The notes: generated from the sequence alone by a model not told the origin. Positions 46,082 to 56,235 are shown, counted from the first letter of the stretch. The stretch: DNA of 64,000 nt from Campylobacter concisus ATCC 51562 (GCF_000466745.1 NZ_ANNI01000003.1:372001-436000), one strand, 5' to 3'. Program-made: numbers and translations.

Positions 46082-46962
46082 GCAAATACCTTTTGATACT
46101 CTTTTAGAAGTTCACCATTTAGAGTTGCGATCTCGTAGTTTTTCTCATCGGACATCAAAGCAAGAGTTAATTTGTGATTTAGATCGTGGCTTCCAGCAAA
46201 TGCTGTATAATCGCCCAACAAAGGTGCTCCAAGCAAGCTTAAATCGCCAATCGCATCTAAAATTTTATGCCTTACAAACTCATTTTCAAATCTCAAACCC
46301 TCTGGATTTAGGATATGCGTATCATCGATTGCCACGGCATTATCAAGCGATGCACCAAGGGCTAGATTTTGAGCTTGCAAACGTTGTAAATCTTTCAAAA
46401 ATCCAAAAGTTCTAGCACGAGCTATATTTTTTATAAACGAGCTTTTACTAAAATCAAAAACATATCTTTGTTCACCAATAACTGGATGATCAAATTTTAT
46501 CGTATAGTCAAATTTTGGACTTCTTGAAGGTGAAGTTCGTACAAATTTAGAACCCTCAATGACTTCAACTTCACGGCGGACAAGAATTACTTTTTTGCCA
46601 GCATCAAGATATCTTATGCCAGCCTCATCAAGTAGCATACAAAAGCTTATCGCACTGCCATCCATCACTGGAATTTCATTTGCATCAACAGAGATTCTAA
46701 TATTATCAATACCATAACCATTTATGGCTGACATCAGGTGTTCGATCGTACTAATAAAGCCCTTTTCGTTACCAACAACGGTTGCCATCTGCGTATTTAT
46801 AACATTTTTAGGTTCAGCTTTAAAACTAATACCAAGATCTTCGCGGTGCAAAATAATACCAGAATTTGCATCAAGAGGTTCTAGTATAAGTCTTATCGGC
46901 TCACCTTTATGAAGCCCTATACCAACGGTCTCAACGCGTCTTGCGATAGTAGTTTGTTTCAA
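46078..46962 (-). CDS. lpxC: UDP-3-O-acyl-N-acetylglucosamine deacetylase
   Basis: 294 residues. The committed step of lipid A synthesis, a zinc enzyme. The metal site is 'STIEHLMSAINGYGIDN' (His about 76) with 'FVRHKILDAIGDLSLLG' (His about 235, Asp about 239), and the general acid/base His lies in 'FAGSHDLNHKL'. 'TIARRVETVGIGLHKGEP' is the usual N-terminus. tsaB follows with a 4-nt overlap. Confidence 0.95.
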   Translation of the reverse strand: MKQTTIARRVETVGIGLHKGEPIRLILEPLDANSGIILHREDLGISFKAEPKNVINTQMATVVGNEKGFISTIEHLMSAINGYGIDNIRISVDANEIPVMDGSAISFCMLLDEAGIRYLDAGKKVILVRREVEVIEGSKFVRTSPSRSPKFDYTIKFDHPVIGEQRYVFDFSKSSFIKNIARARTFGFLKDLQRLQAQNLALGASLDNAVAIDDTHILNPEGLRFENEFVRHKILDAIGDLSLLGAPLLGDYTAFAGSHDLNHKLTLALMSDEKNYEIATLNGELLKEYQKVFA

Positions 46963-47024
46963 GAATTTTCCTTATATTTTTAATCCGCTTATGATAGCAC
47001 TAAAAAATCAATTTTGCAAATTTT

Positions 47025-48395
47025 TTAGTTCTTGTCTATCATCGCTTTTGCAGCATCTAAGACACTTGTGATATTGTCTTTTATCCACTTTTTATCCATC
47101 CATTGTTGAGGTCTTACCTCTTCGCCTTGGACTAAAATTCCAAAGTGAAGGTGATCACCAAGTGCAAGACCACTAGTTCCAGTAGTGCCTATCTGATCGC
47201 CAGCTGCCACCATATCGCCCTCTTTTACTCTAGTGCTTGAGCAGTGTCCATAAAGCGAATAAAGCCCAAATCCATGATCGATCACAATATTTAATCCATA
47301 AATTCCATTTTCAGATGCAAGTACGACACGGCCGGCATTACTAGCTATTATAGGAGCCGCTGCCACACTTGCAAAGTCTATTCCCATATGCCATGATTCG
47401 CTTACTTGCTCGTTATTATATGTATAGTATCGGTGATCGGCGAAGTCAGCCACTTTTTTACCATTTCTTAGTGGATAAAATGGTGTCACACTAAAGCCAG
47501 TTAACATCTCATCACCAGGATTTGTAGTAAGTGCTGTTATTTTTTCTTCGTTTGAATTTCTAAGCGTTTCATTGACAAATCTCATTTTCTCAAGCCTTGA
47601 AAGCGCGCTTGGATCTTTTGCATATTGATCAGTTAGATCGACTATTTTGCCATCTAAAAATCTATCGTTTAATGCAATAGTTGAAGTTTTATACTTTACA
47701 TTTTCGTAAAAATATCTGACATGTGACTTGCTTTCATTGCCTGCAAAGTCTCTTGCAATGACCTCAGCACTAAAATTTTCAACCTGAACTGGCCAAGCAA
47801 CGAGTGCTGCATAAAAGCCCTCTTTATAAAATGGCACTGCCTTAAATTTCTTACCAAAATTTGTCTGGACATAGACCTCTTTTAGCTGATTATCAGTTGC
47901 TCTAAAGACCACAACCGCGCTACCACCTTTTGAGATAGAATAAGACTGCGAAAGCACATAAAGATCAGGTTTTGAAGTATCAAGCACCACTTCAACCTTT
48001 TTGCTAGCTTTGTTGCCAGTAAAAAAGCTCCATTTGCTAGTATCTACAGCTTCGATATTCATCTCATAGGTATCTTTTTGAGCAAAAAAGCCAGTCTTTG
48101 GAAAGGTTAAATTTACATCAAGCTCGGTACTTGGATTTTGTATGATTTGATTTAATAAATTTAGATCATTTTTCCCATCATTCATACTAATTCGTACAAA
48201 TTTTATACCGCTATCGTCTTTAAATTTGATATTCATTGGGGTTCTAAGATTCCAATAAACCTTATCAGCAACACCGATTATCGGTTCATTTCGCTCAAAA
48301 TCTTTTGACATCAAAGCGTAGCCAAAACCACCGGCTAAAATTAAAATTAGCAAAAGCACAACAATACCAAATCCGCCAACTCCACGTCTATACAT
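47025..48395 (-). CDS. M23-family peptidoglycan endopeptidase
   Basis: 456 residues. One transmembrane anchor at about 8-28, a long periplasmic region, and a C-terminal LytM/M23 domain with 'HMGIDFASVAAAPIIASN' (H-x(n)-D zinc ligands), 'VIDHGFGLYSLYGHCSS' (catalytic His) and 'GLALGDHLHFGILV' (HxH). All zinc ligands are present, so it is likely active. Related Campylobacter and Helicobacter enzymes (Pgp3/Csd-type) trim cross-links to give helical cell shape; which of them this matches cannot be told from sequence alone. Located between tyrA and lpxC. Confidence 0.88.
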   Translation of the reverse strand: MYRRGVGGFGIVVLLLILILAGGFGYALMSKDFERNEPIIGVADKVYWNLRTPMNIKFKDDSGIKFVRISMNDGKNDLNLLNQIIQNPSTELDVNLTFPKTGFFAQKDTYEMNIEAVDTSKWSFFTGNKASKKVEVVLDTSKPDLYVLSQSYSISKGGSAVVVFRATDNQLKEVYVQTNFGKKFKAVPFYKEGFYAALVAWPVQVENFSAEVIARDFAGNESKSHVRYFYENVKYKTSTIALNDRFLDGKIVDLTDQYAKDPSALSRLEKMRFVNETLRNSNEEKITALTTNPGDEMLTGFSVTPFYPLRNGKKVADFADHRYYTYNNEQVSESWHMGIDFASVAAAPIIASNAGRVVLASENGIYGLNIVIDHGFGLYSLYGHCSSTRVKEGDMVAAGDQIGTTGTSGLALGDHLHFGILVQGEEVRPQQWMDKKWIKDNITSVLDAAKAMIDKN

Positions 48396-48457
48396 ATATT
48401 TTTACCTTAAATTTAATTTGCAAAATTTTACACGTAAATCAATAAATTTTTAGTTAA

Positions 48458-49288
48458 TTACAAAATTTCTCTTACGGCTCTAGCGTCGCTCATCCAAGCA
48501 AAAAGTTCATCCCAGCGTTCATCTTTTATGAGATCTTTACACAAATTTAGCTCTTTTTCAAACATATTTATGGCTTCAACAACATTATTTTTATTTTGCT
48601 TAAAAATATCACTCCACATAAAAGGCGAACTCTTTGCAACACGTATCATGCCCTTAAATGTAGGTCCACCAAGTGCTACGATGTGCCTTTTATCCTCTTC
48701 TTTTAAAATCCCACTAGCAAGCGAAAATGCAATCGCATGAGGTAAATGTGAAATAAGACCCACGTGATGATCATGCTCTTTCGCACTCATAAAAATGATC
48801 TTCATGCCAAGACAAGAAAATAACTCCACGCTTCTTTTTACGTGTTTTTCTGCGCTCTCAGCAAAGTCACAAACGATAACAGTTGCTCCTGTGTAAAGTG
48901 ATTTAAAGGCAGCCTCTGGACCAGAATACTCGGTACCTGCCATTGGATGAGCTGGAATGAAATTTTTACGAATTTTTTCTGGCACAGCCTCGATGATCTT
49001 TTGTTTGGTTGAGCCAAAATCAACAATAGTTGTATCTTCGCTAATATCGGTTAAATTTTGCACAATGCTTACGATAGCTTCTACTGGCACAGCTAAAAAG
49101 ATGATGTCACACTTCTTTTTCATCTCATCGATGCTTAGAATTTCATGCACCAAGCCAAGTTCGAGCGCTTTTTTGCTGTGATTTTCATCTTTATCATATC
49201 CGCTAACACAAGAGATTAATTTTTCATCTTTTAGTGCAAGACCAAGCGAGCCACCCATAAGACCAAGTCCGATGATACCTATTTTCAT
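48458..49288 (-). CDS. tyrA: Prephenate dehydrogenase
   Basis: 276 residues without a chorismate mutase or ACT domain. The NAD-binding start is 'IGIIGLGLMGGSLGLAL' (about 2-18). 'PAHPMAGTEYSGPEAA' and 'HDHHVGLISHLPHAIAFSLA' are the catalytic signatures. It converts prephenate to 4-hydroxyphenylpyruvate for tyrosine. Divergent from bamA. Confidence 0.94.
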   Translation of the reverse strand: MKIGIIGLGLMGGSLGLALKDEKLISCVSGYDKDENHSKKALELGLVHEILSIDEMKKKCDIIFLAVPVEAIVSIVQNLTDISEDTTIVDFGSTKQKIIEAVPEKIRKNFIPAHPMAGTEYSGPEAAFKSLYTGATVIVCDFAESAEKHVKRSVELFSCLGMKIIFMSAKEHDHHVGLISHLPHAIAFSLASGILKEEDKRHIVALGGPTFKGMIRVAKSSPFMWSDIFKQNKNNVVEAINMFEKELNLCKDLIKDERWDELFAWMSDARAVREIL

Positions 49289-49338
49289 AAAAAACCTTCA
49301 AAATTATAAAATTTAAATTTATTAAAAATAAAATATGA

Positions 49339-49344
49339 TATTAT
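49339..49344 (+). promoter_or_regulatory. -10 element for bamA
   Basis: TGATATTAT, an extended -10 with one mismatch, 34 nt before the bamA ATG. Confidence 0.5.
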
Positions 49345-49377
49345 ACGCACTTATACTAAAACTCTAGGTTAAATTTA

Positions 49378-51633
49378 ATGAAAAAGAAATTATTTTTATT
49401 AGCATTAGCTTTCAGTGGCCTAAGCGCACAAACAATCCAGTCAATAAATTTTAAAGGCCTAATTCACCTTTCGCCTGAAGTGGCAAGCCAAATAATGGGC
49501 TTAAAAGTCGGTCAGGATTTGACTCCAAAGCTTAGCGATAAGGCGATCACAAATTTATACAAACAAAACTATTTCGACGATATCTATATAGAAGATACAG
49601 GCAATGGTAATCTTTTAGTAGCTGTAAAAGAGAAGCCAAGTGTTGCTAGGGTCGATCTAAAAGGCGTCGTAACAAATGACAAAACTGCCATAGAGTCACT
49701 AATCAACATCAAACCAGGCAATATGTACGATGAGCTTACAATAGAAAAAACTAAAGAGAGAATTCGTCAATATTATGAGTCGAAGGGATATTTTGATACC
49801 GTTGTAGACGTAGAAAAACAACCAGTTGCAGATAACGACAGCTCACTTTTTATAACACTCAATATAAACCGCGGCGAAAATATGATAATCAAAAATGTAA
49901 ATTTAGTTGGTGCAAAAGAGTTTGATTATGACGACATTGAGCCAGTAGTTGCAAATAAAAGTAGAGAATTTATGGGCTGGCTTTGGGGCAGAAATGATGG
50001 TAAAGTTAAACTTTTCGAGCTTGAAAATGATCCAGCAAGAATACAAGACAAATATTTCCAAAAAGGCTATTTAGACGCGACTATTTCGTCACCTTATTTA
50101 AATTCATCGTTTGATAATTACACGGCTGATCTTACTTATTATGTTCATGAGGGTGAGCCTTATAAGGTTTCAAATGTAAGTATTACAGCACCTGAAGAGC
50201 TAGAGCTTGATACTAAAAAGATCATAGATGACTTTAGGCTTGAGGCTGGTGATACGATGAACTCAGCAAGACTTCGCCAAGATATGAAAAAGCTCGATGA
50301 TATGGTTGCTGATAAAGGTTATGCGTTTGTAAAAGTCTATCCAAAGACTGATAAATTTGATGAAAATAAAACTGTCGATATTGATTATGAAGTAGATCCT
50401 GGTGAAAAAGTATATATAAGAAATGTTCAAATTTCAGGAAATGATAGAACTGTTGACCGCGTTGTAAGACGTGAACTTTATCTAACTGAAGGAAATTTAT
50501 ATAGTAGAACCGACCTTCAAGACTCAAAAGATGCACTAAAAAGAACAAGCTACTTTGATGACGTTGAGATAGAAGAAGATCCAGTTGATAAAAATACAGT
50601 TGATCTAAAAGTAAAAGTAAAAGAAGCCTCAACTGGCTCAATAAGCGGTGGTATCGGATACGGTAGCAGTGACGGACTACTACTAAACGCGGCACTTTCT
50701 GACACAAATATCTTTGGCTCTGGCCTTCAAGGACAAGTAAGTGTTGATAAAAGTGACAGAGAGCTTTCAGGTCAGATAAGTCTTACAAACCCAAGAATTT
50801 TTGACTCAGAGTATAGCCTTGGTGGAACACTTTACGCAAATGACTATGACTGGAGAACATATAAAGAGAGAAGTTATGGCTTTAGCACAACACTAGGTAG
50901 AAAACTAACTAGAAATTTAAGCGCATCGCTTACTTACAACATTGAGCAAAGCAAAATTACCTTAAAAGATGATGAACTAAGAGATATCAACACAAAAACA
51001 AAAAAAGAAATTTATAGAGAAGGTAAAGCTATAAAAAGCGCTATAACTCCGGCTTTAACATATAATAGCACCGACGATTATTACTTGCCAAGACGTGGCA
51101 TTATAGCTAGCACATCATTTGAGATAGCTGGACTTGGTGGCGATATAGACTTTGTTAAAAACCGCACAAATTTTAACTACTATCTAGGCCTTAGAGAATA
51201 CATCGACTACGATCTTATCTTAAGATATAAAGCAAGCTTTGGTAAAATTTGGGAAAGAGGTTATACTCCAATCAACGAAAGACTTTACCTTGGCGGCATA
51301 AGAAGCTTACGTGGTTACGAGAGCAGAACCGTATCTCCAAAGGTAAAATATAATGGCGATTACTACGAATACGGCGGCGAAACTTCATTTAATAACTCAG
51401 CTGAAATAAGCTTCCCTATAATAGATCGTGTCAAAATGCGTGGCGTTTTATTTTATGACTACGGCATGATCGGTGAGAATAGCCTAAATGAGATAAAAAG
51501 ATCATCAGTTGGTACAGGTATAGAGTGGATAACACCTATCGGACCACTTCAACTAATCTTCGCAAAAGCTCTTAAACCTAAAGAGGGTGATGATACAAAT
51601 ACATTCGAATTTACTATCGGAAGACGCTTCTAA
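49378..51633 (+). CDS. bamA: Outer membrane protein assembly factor BamA
   Basis: 751 residues with a signal peptide (cleavage near 'GLSAQT', residues 15-19), five POTRA domains (about 20-420) and a 16-strand Omp85 barrel. The L6 motif is 'GGIRSLRGYESRTVSP', and the last residue is Phe in 'FTIGRRF', as expected for an outer membrane protein. It inserts beta-barrel proteins into the outer membrane. POTRA domains bear 'YYESKGYFDTVV' and 'YFQKGYLDATI', the usual second-helix motifs. Confidence 0.95.
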   Translation: MKKKLFLLALAFSGLSAQTIQSINFKGLIHLSPEVASQIMGLKVGQDLTPKLSDKAITNLYKQNYFDDIYIEDTGNGNLLVAVKEKPSVARVDLKGVVTNDKTAIESLINIKPGNMYDELTIEKTKERIRQYYESKGYFDTVVDVEKQPVADNDSSLFITLNINRGENMIIKNVNLVGAKEFDYDDIEPVVANKSREFMGWLWGRNDGKVKLFELENDPARIQDKYFQKGYLDATISSPYLNSSFDNYTADLTYYVHEGEPYKVSNVSITAPEELELDTKKIIDDFRLEAGDTMNSARLRQDMKKLDDMVADKGYAFVKVYPKTDKFDENKTVDIDYEVDPGEKVYIRNVQISGNDRTVDRVVRRELYLTEGNLYSRTDLQDSKDALKRTSYFDDVEIEEDPVDKNTVDLKVKVKEASTGSISGGIGYGSSDGLLLNAALSDTNIFGSGLQGQVSVDKSDRELSGQISLTNPRIFDSEYSLGGTLYANDYDWRTYKERSYGFSTTLGRKLTRNLSASLTYNIEQSKITLKDDELRDINTKTKKEIYREGKAIKSAITPALTYNSTDDYYLPRRGIIASTSFEIAGLGGDIDFVKNRTNFNYYLGLREYIDYDLILRYKASFGKIWERGYTPINERLYLGGIRSLRGYESRTVSPKVKYNGDYYEYGGETSFNNSAEISFPIIDRVKMRGVLFYDYGMIGENSLNEIKRSSVGTGIEWITPIGPLQLIFAKALKPKEGDDTNTFEFTIGRRF

Positions 51634-51641
51634 TAAGATAC

Positions 51642-51669
51642 TTTGAAGGGGCTAACTTACCCCTTCAAA
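51642..51669 (+). terminator. Stem-loop behind bamA
   Basis: TTTGAAGGGG / CCCCTTCAAA form a perfect 10-bp stem with an 8-nt loop, 8 nt behind the bamA stop. No T run follows, so it may act with Rho, or protect the 3' end. Confidence 0.55.
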
Positions 51670-51725
51670 CCTCTACAAATAAACAAACTTTAAGTCATAT
51701 AAGAAAAAGCAAGGCTAACATTAGA

Positions 51726-51731
51726 TATAAT
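51726..51731 (+). promoter_or_regulatory. -10 element for the accD operon
   Basis: TAGATATAATCCCACA contains a perfect TATAAT, 32 nt before the accD ATG. The same 15-base module occurs upstream of slyD. Confidence 0.65.
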
Positions 51732-51762
51732 CCCACAATTTTTAATATAAGTGGGTAAAAAG

Positions 51763-52677
51763 ATGAATTTCTCAGACATTTTTTCAAAGATAAGAAAAGC
51801 TCAACCTCGTCCAGAAGAAGCACCTACGCACTGGGTAAAATGCGATAATTGTCACTCACTGATGTACTACAAAGAAGTTGAAGCTTGTTTTAATGTATGC
51901 CCAAAATGCGGCTATCATATGAGATTAAAAGCTACCGATCGTATAAATTTGATCTGTGACGAAGATAGCTTTGTAGAATTTGACGCGAATTTAAAACCAG
52001 TAGATCCATTAAATTTTGTTGATAAAAAATCATACAAAAAAAGAATCACAGAAAATAAAGAAAAAACAGGACGCACAAGCTCAGTGATATGTGGCGAAGG
52101 TAAATGCGACGGGCAAGAGATCCAGCTAGTTGTTTTTGACTTTGGCTTCATGGGTGGTTCGCTAGCTTCAGTTGAGGGTGAAAAGATCGTAAGAGCGATA
52201 AAACGAGCAATAGAAAAACGCCAAGCTTTAGTCATAGTGAGTGCTTCAGGTGGAGCTAGAATGCAAGAGAGTACATTCTCTTTGATGCAAATGTCAAAGA
52301 CATCAGCCGCTTTAAAACTACTTGATGAAGCAAAGCTGCCTTATATCTCAATACTTACTGATCCGACAATGGGTGGCGTTAGTGCCTCTTTTGCTTGGCT
52401 TGGAGATCTAATAATCGCTGAACCTGGCGCATTAATAGGCTTTGCTGGCCAAAGGGTCATCAAACAAACCATAGGTGCTGATCTCCCAGAGGGCTTTCAA
52501 AGGGCTGAGTTTTTGTTAGAACATGGCTTAATCGATGCTATTGTGCCAAGAAGCGAACATAAAAAATATATAAGCGATATGGTTAAATTTCTCACAAATA
52601 ACAAGACAATACATCAAAAAGATAAACAAGACGAGAGTGAAAACAACTTTGAACTAAAGCTAAAAACCAAAGGCTAA
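51763..52677 (+). CDS. accD: Acetyl-CoA carboxylase carboxyltransferase subunit beta
   Basis: 304 residues. N-terminal four-Cys zinc ribbon '[16 protein letters not shown]' with 'NVCPKCGYH' (about 23-48), then the crotonase-like domain with '[20 protein letters not shown]' and '[16 protein letters not shown]'. With AccA it makes malonyl-CoA for fatty acid synthesis. A GTG at 51751 would give four more residues; ATG 51763 fits the family start '[10 protein letters not shown]' better. It leads the operon accD-rlmH-dksA-orf-dus-recO. Confidence 0.95.
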   Translation: MNFSDIFSKIRKAQPRPEEAPTHWVKCDNCHSLMYYKEVEACFNVCPKCGYHMRLKATDRINLICDEDSFVEFDANLKPVDPLNFVDKKSYKKRITENKEKTGRTSSVICGEGKCDGQEIQLVVFDFGFMGGSLASVEGEKIVRAIKRAIEKRQALVIVSASGGARMQESTFSLMQMSKTSAALKLLDEAKLPYISILTDPTMGGVSASFAWLGDLIIAEPGALIGFAGQRVIKQTIGADLPEGFQRAEFLLEHGLIDAIVPRSEHKKYISDMVKFLTNNKTIHQKDKQDESENNFELKLKTKG

Positions 52678-52679
52678 AT

Positions 52680-53135
52680 TTGGAAATTTCAGTTTTTAGC
52701 ATTCAAAAATCATCACGTGATAACTTTGAAAACGAGATACAAGAATATATAAAAATGAGTGCAAAATTTGCCAAGATAAACGATAAAGTCTTTTTCAATG
52801 AAAAAATAGCAAAAGCTCAAAGCACTGGAAAAAGCGAAGCATTAAGAGCCTATGATGAAATTTATGAGCCAAATTTAAAAGGCTTTTGCGTAATGCTTGA
52901 TGAAAATGGCTTGCAACTTGATAGCCAAGAATTTGCACAAATTTTAAACTCAAATTCACAAATTAACTTTTTCATAGGTGGAGCTTATGGCCTTAGCCAA
53001 AATTTAAAGAATAAAGCGCAAAAAATCATAAGTTTGAGTAAGATGACGATGGCGCATAAGGTTGCCAAGCTTGTACTTTTTGAGCAAATTTTTAGAGCAC
53101 TTTGCATAAATGCAAACCACCCATATCACAAATAA
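52680..53135 (+). CDS. rlmH: 23S rRNA pseudouridine1915 N3-methyltransferase
   Basis: 151 residues, SPOUT-fold RlmH. The SAM-binding knot is '[18 protein letters not shown]' and the end '[21 protein letters not shown]' is close to the family C-terminus 'EQ.YRA..I..g.pYHr'. The start is TTG 52680, six nt behind AAAGG, which lies at the end of accD; no ATG would keep the first beta strand. Confidence 0.93.
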   Translation: MEISVFSIQKSSRDNFENEIQEYIKMSAKFAKINDKVFFNEKIAKAQSTGKSEALRAYDEIYEPNLKGFCVMLDENGLQLDSQEFAQILNSNSQINFFIGGAYGLSQNLKNKAQKIISLSKMTMAHKVAKLVLFEQIFRALCINANHPYHK

Positions 53136-53145
53136 AGGAATATAA

Positions 53146-53502
53146 ATGACACAAACTGAGCTAAATTTTTTTAAAAAATTACTTGAAGAAAGAAAATTAC
53201 AGATCAAAAAAAATATCTATGATTCATCTGTTGAAGTAAATGGCTTAAGAGATAGTGGTGTAAGCGATGAGTTTGATATAGCTTCAGTTAATACAGACCA
53301 GCTAATAGAGCATTCCATCTCGACGCAACAAAGAGCGGAGCTATCAGAGATAGATGAAGCACTAGAGAAGATAGCAAATAAAACTTATGGAATTTGTGAT
53401 ATGTGTGAGGAGGAGATCAGCATACCGCGACTAAAGGTAAAACCACATGCAAAATACTGCATAACTTGCCGTGAAATAATCGAAAAAACAGCAAAAAACT
53501 AA
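53146..53502 (+). CDS. dksA: DksA/TraR-type zinc-finger transcription factor
   Basis: 118 residues with an N-terminal coiled coil (about 3-65) and a four-Cys zinc finger, 'CDMCEEEISIPRLKVKP' then 'CITC' (C-x2-C-x17-C-x2-C). At the coiled-coil tip 'DSGVSDEFDIASVNTDQ' holds an acidic pair in the position used by DksA to reach into the RNA polymerase secondary channel. It should act with ppGpp in the stringent response. Middle of the accD operon. Confidence 0.92.
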   Translation: MTQTELNFFKKLLEERKLQIKKNIYDSSVEVNGLRDSGVSDEFDIASVNTDQLIEHSISTQQRAELSEIDEALEKIANKTYGICDMCEEEISIPRLKVKPHAKYCITCREIIEKTAKN

Positions 53503-53511
53503 GGAGAAAAC

Positions 53512-54510
53512 ATGAAAACCAGAAAATTTCTCGTCTATTGCATAATCTACATAGTAGTTGTTGCAGGGCTTACTTATTCTCTTAATAGTTCTGATTACAC
53601 ATTTGAGCTTTTAGGCCAAACTATAACTTTGCCAATTGCTATTTGGGTCGCTCTTCCAGTAGCTGTTTTAGCACTTCTTGCCCTACTTCATATCGCTTAT
53701 CATGGATATGCTTTTTATAGATATAAAAAATGGATCAAAAAAGATAGCCAGCTTTATAAAGACTTAGCCAAAGAGACGCTTCTTGGCTTTGAGAGCAACA
53801 AAGACTTCAAAACCGACACTTACAAGATCGCCTCACAGCTTACTCGTTCTATCTCACCAGTAGGCGAGCTTAAAGATGTCGGTGTAGATGATGCCGAGAT
53901 AAACAATATCTTACAAACTATAAAAAGTATAAAAAATAAAGAGATTGTCGATCTAAAGAAATTTAGACTAGCAAAAGATAGCAAGTTGAATATCCTAAAT
54001 GAGCTAAATAAAATCGAGCAACTACCTACTTACTATCTTGACATACTTAAAAATCAAGATCAAAATGAGAGCCTTAAAAAAGCTGCATTTGATAAACTCA
54101 TAAAAGTAGCTTCTTTTAGCGAGATCAAAAGATTAAATTTTGAACTAGCGAGTGAAGATACAATGCTTATTATTACCCGCTTTGTAAATGACGAGATCGA
54201 TCTAAGCAGTGATGAAATTTTTGATCTTTTAAACAACGCAAAAGTGACAAAGGCACAATACGACAAAGCAGCCATAATGCTTAAAAATAAGCTAAAACCA
54301 GACGCATTTATCAGCATCTTTGAGAAGTTAAAAAGCATCCATGCTGATGCTGATGAGGCTTACGTATATGCGCTATTTGAGCTTCAGATGCTTGATAAAG
54401 TAAGAGAGGCTATCGAAGGTAGCGACCCAGATGAGTTTAAAGAGATAAAAGTCTTGCTGTTTTTACGAGATAACGGCAAAATGGTGCCTAGCTCGCTATT
54501 TTTTAAATGA
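53512..54510 (+). CDS. Conserved membrane protein of unknown function
   Basis: 332 residues. Two transmembrane helices near the N-terminus (about 7-24 and 40-63) give a hairpin, and the remaining 260 residues are predicted cytosolic and all-helical, with repeated Leu/Lys/Asp-rich helices but no named domain. The pattern of short antiparallel helices (e.g. 'EIDLSSDEIFDLLNNAKVT') recalls alpha-solenoid repeats; that is impression only. It is held between dksA and dus in an operon order that I recall from C. jejuni. It overlaps dus by 4 nt. Confidence 0.82.
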   Translation: MKTRKFLVYCIIYIVVVAGLTYSLNSSDYTFELLGQTITLPIAIWVALPVAVLALLALLHIAYHGYAFYRYKKWIKKDSQLYKDLAKETLLGFESNKDFKTDTYKIASQLTRSISPVGELKDVGVDDAEINNILQTIKSIKNKEIVDLKKFRLAKDSKLNILNELNKIEQLPTYYLDILKNQDQNESLKKAAFDKLIKVASFSEIKRLNFELASEDTMLIITRFVNDEIDLSSDEIFDLLNNAKVTKAQYDKAAIMLKNKLKPDAFISIFEKLKSIHADADEAYVYALFELQMLDKVREAIEGSDPDEFKEIKVLLFLRDNGKMVPSSLFFK

Positions 54511-55430
54511 TAGACTTTAGCAAAAAGCCACTTTTCTTAGCACCTCTTGCTGGCTTTTCTGACTTGCCACTAAGAAGCGTAGTTAAGAAATTTGGCTGTG
54601 ATGTCACTGTTAGCGAAATGATCAGCGCAAATGCTCTAGTATATGAGAGTAGTGATAAAACTCTTGAAATGATTAAAAAATCCCCAAACGAAGAGCCTTA
54701 TGTCGTTCAAATAGCTGGCAATGACACAGAAAATATAAAAAAAGCTGTGCAAATTATCAATAAATTTGATGGGATTTATGGGCTGGATCTAAACTGCGGC
54801 TGCCCCGTACCAAAGGTCGTTAGACAAGGAGCGGGTTCTGCTTTACTAAACGATCTTAACAAACTTCAAAATATAATCTCAGCCATAAAAAGCGTCTCAA
54901 ACAAAGAGAGCCTGAGTGTTAAATTTAGACTTGGCTTTAACGATAAAAATGAAGAAAAAATCGCGAAAGCTTGCGAAGAAGCCGGCGCAGACTACATCGC
55001 AGTACATGGACGCACAAGAGCTGGCGGATATAGTGCAAAGGTTGATTACGAAGCGATCGCTAGAGTAAAGGCGAGTGTAAAAATTCCAGTCGTTGCAAAT
55101 GGCGATATAAATGCACAAAATGCAGATGAAATTTTAAACCTTACAAAGTGCGATGCCCTAATGATCGGCAGAGCAAGTATTGGTAATCCTTGGATATTTC
55201 ACGAGATAAAGACCAAAACTAGCGTAGATAAGGCGCTAAAACAAAAGATAATCCTAGCTCACTTTGATGCGATGATCGAGCACTACGGAGAGTATGGACT
55301 TTGCATATTTAGAAAGCATTTGCATCAGTACAGCAAGGGCATCGACGGTGCAACAACCTTTAGAAACGATATAAATTTCATCAAAGACGCGACAGTGATG
55401 AGAGAGCGCATAAGGGAGTTTTTTGCCTAG
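54507..55430 (+). CDS. dus: tRNA-dihydrouridine synthase
   Basis: 307 residues, FMN TIM barrel with a helical tRNA-binding end. The catalytic Cys is in 'DLNCGCPVPKVVRQGAGSALL' (about 94-114; split motif NCGCPVPKV), and 'VHGRTRAGGYS' with 'VVANGDINAQ' are the FMN-phosphate motifs. It reduces uridines in tRNA D-loops with NADPH. The class (DusA/B/C) cannot be fixed, DusB-like is favoured. recO starts directly behind the stop. Confidence 0.94.
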   Translation: MIDFSKKPLFLAPLAGFSDLPLRSVVKKFGCDVTVSEMISANALVYESSDKTLEMIKKSPNEEPYVVQIAGNDTENIKKAVQIINKFDGIYGLDLNCGCPVPKVVRQGAGSALLNDLNKLQNIISAIKSVSNKESLSVKFRLGFNDKNEEKIAKACEEAGADYIAVHGRTRAGGYSAKVDYEAIARVKASVKIPVVANGDINAQNADEILNLTKCDALMIGRASIGNPWIFHEIKTKTSVDKALKQKIILAHFDAMIEHYGEYGLCIFRKHLHQYSKGIDGATTFRNDINFIKDATVMRERIREFFA

Positions 55431-56045
55431 ATGCAAGGCTATATCCTGCGCGTGCAAAAGGTCAGAGACGAGGACCTTTTAGTCTTTGTGCTAACGCCAA
55501 ATTTGCTCGTAAAGTCGTATAGATTTTTTGGCGCTCGCCACTCAAACATCATGACTGGCTACAAGATCGACTTTGAGCTAGAGCAAGAGGTAAAATTTCT
55601 ACCAAAGCTTAGAAGCATACTTCATCTTGGCTTTAAATGGCTGCTAGAGCGCGATAAGCTCATCATTTGGCAGCAGTTTATGCGCCTACTTTATGATCAT
55701 CTAAAAGAGGTCGAGCAGCTTGATGAAATTTACTTTAATGAGCTTGATCGCTGCGCCAAACAGATGCAGCTACAAAATCCAAAACGCCTTATCATCGAAA
55801 GCTACGTTAAAATTTTAGAGTATGAAGGTAGGCTTCACAGCGAGCTTGAGTGCTTCATCTGCGACGAGGAGATAGAGAGCGAGCTTTGCTTAACTCGTGG
55901 TTTTTTACCCTCTCACAAGCACTGCCTTGATAGGAGCGAATTTGACGCTAGCAAGATCAAAAATTTGTTTGATACAAAAAGTACGATCGAGCTAAATGAC
56001 GATGAGATAAACCGCCTTTATAAAATTTTACTTGACGGGCTTTAA
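55431..56045 (+). CDS. recO: RecO-like DNA repair protein, epsilonproteobacterial type
   Basis: 204 residues. N-terminal OB fold, 'GYILRVQKVRDEDLLVFVLT' and 'YRFFGARHSNIMTGYKID', followed by a helical domain. Two Cys pairs, 'CFICDEE' and 'CLTRGFLPSHKHC', stand where other RecO proteins hold zinc. RecO loads RecA in the RecFOR pathway. The sequence is divergent, but length and operon place (behind dus) agree with what I recall for the genus. The TAG of dus abuts the ATG. Confidence 0.82.
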   Translation: MQGYILRVQKVRDEDLLVFVLTPNLLVKSYRFFGARHSNIMTGYKIDFELEQEVKFLPKLRSILHLGFKWLLERDKLIIWQQFMRLLYDHLKEVEQLDEIYFNELDRCAKQMQLQNPKRLIIESYVKILEYEGRLHSELECFICDEEIESELCLTRGFLPSHKHCLDRSEFDASKIKNLFDTKSTIELNDDEINRLYKILLDGL

Positions 56046-56235
56046 ACTCTATTATGACTATTTTTTAAGCTTAAATTTTCTAAGTTATAAAATTCTAACC
56101 AGTAGTTTTTGTACTAAATGCATTTGTATTTATTGTATATTACACTTTTGATTTATGCACAAGTACAAAAATTTTATCAATTCATACATTTTTTATTTAT
56201 TTTGATAAAAGCCAATTAAGATAGAAATATTTATA

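Noticed and set aside
50234..50707. 157-residue minus-strand frame inside bamA
   Set aside because: Leu/Gln/His/Tyr-rich composition of an antisense frame; the POTRA domains on the plus strand are well supported.
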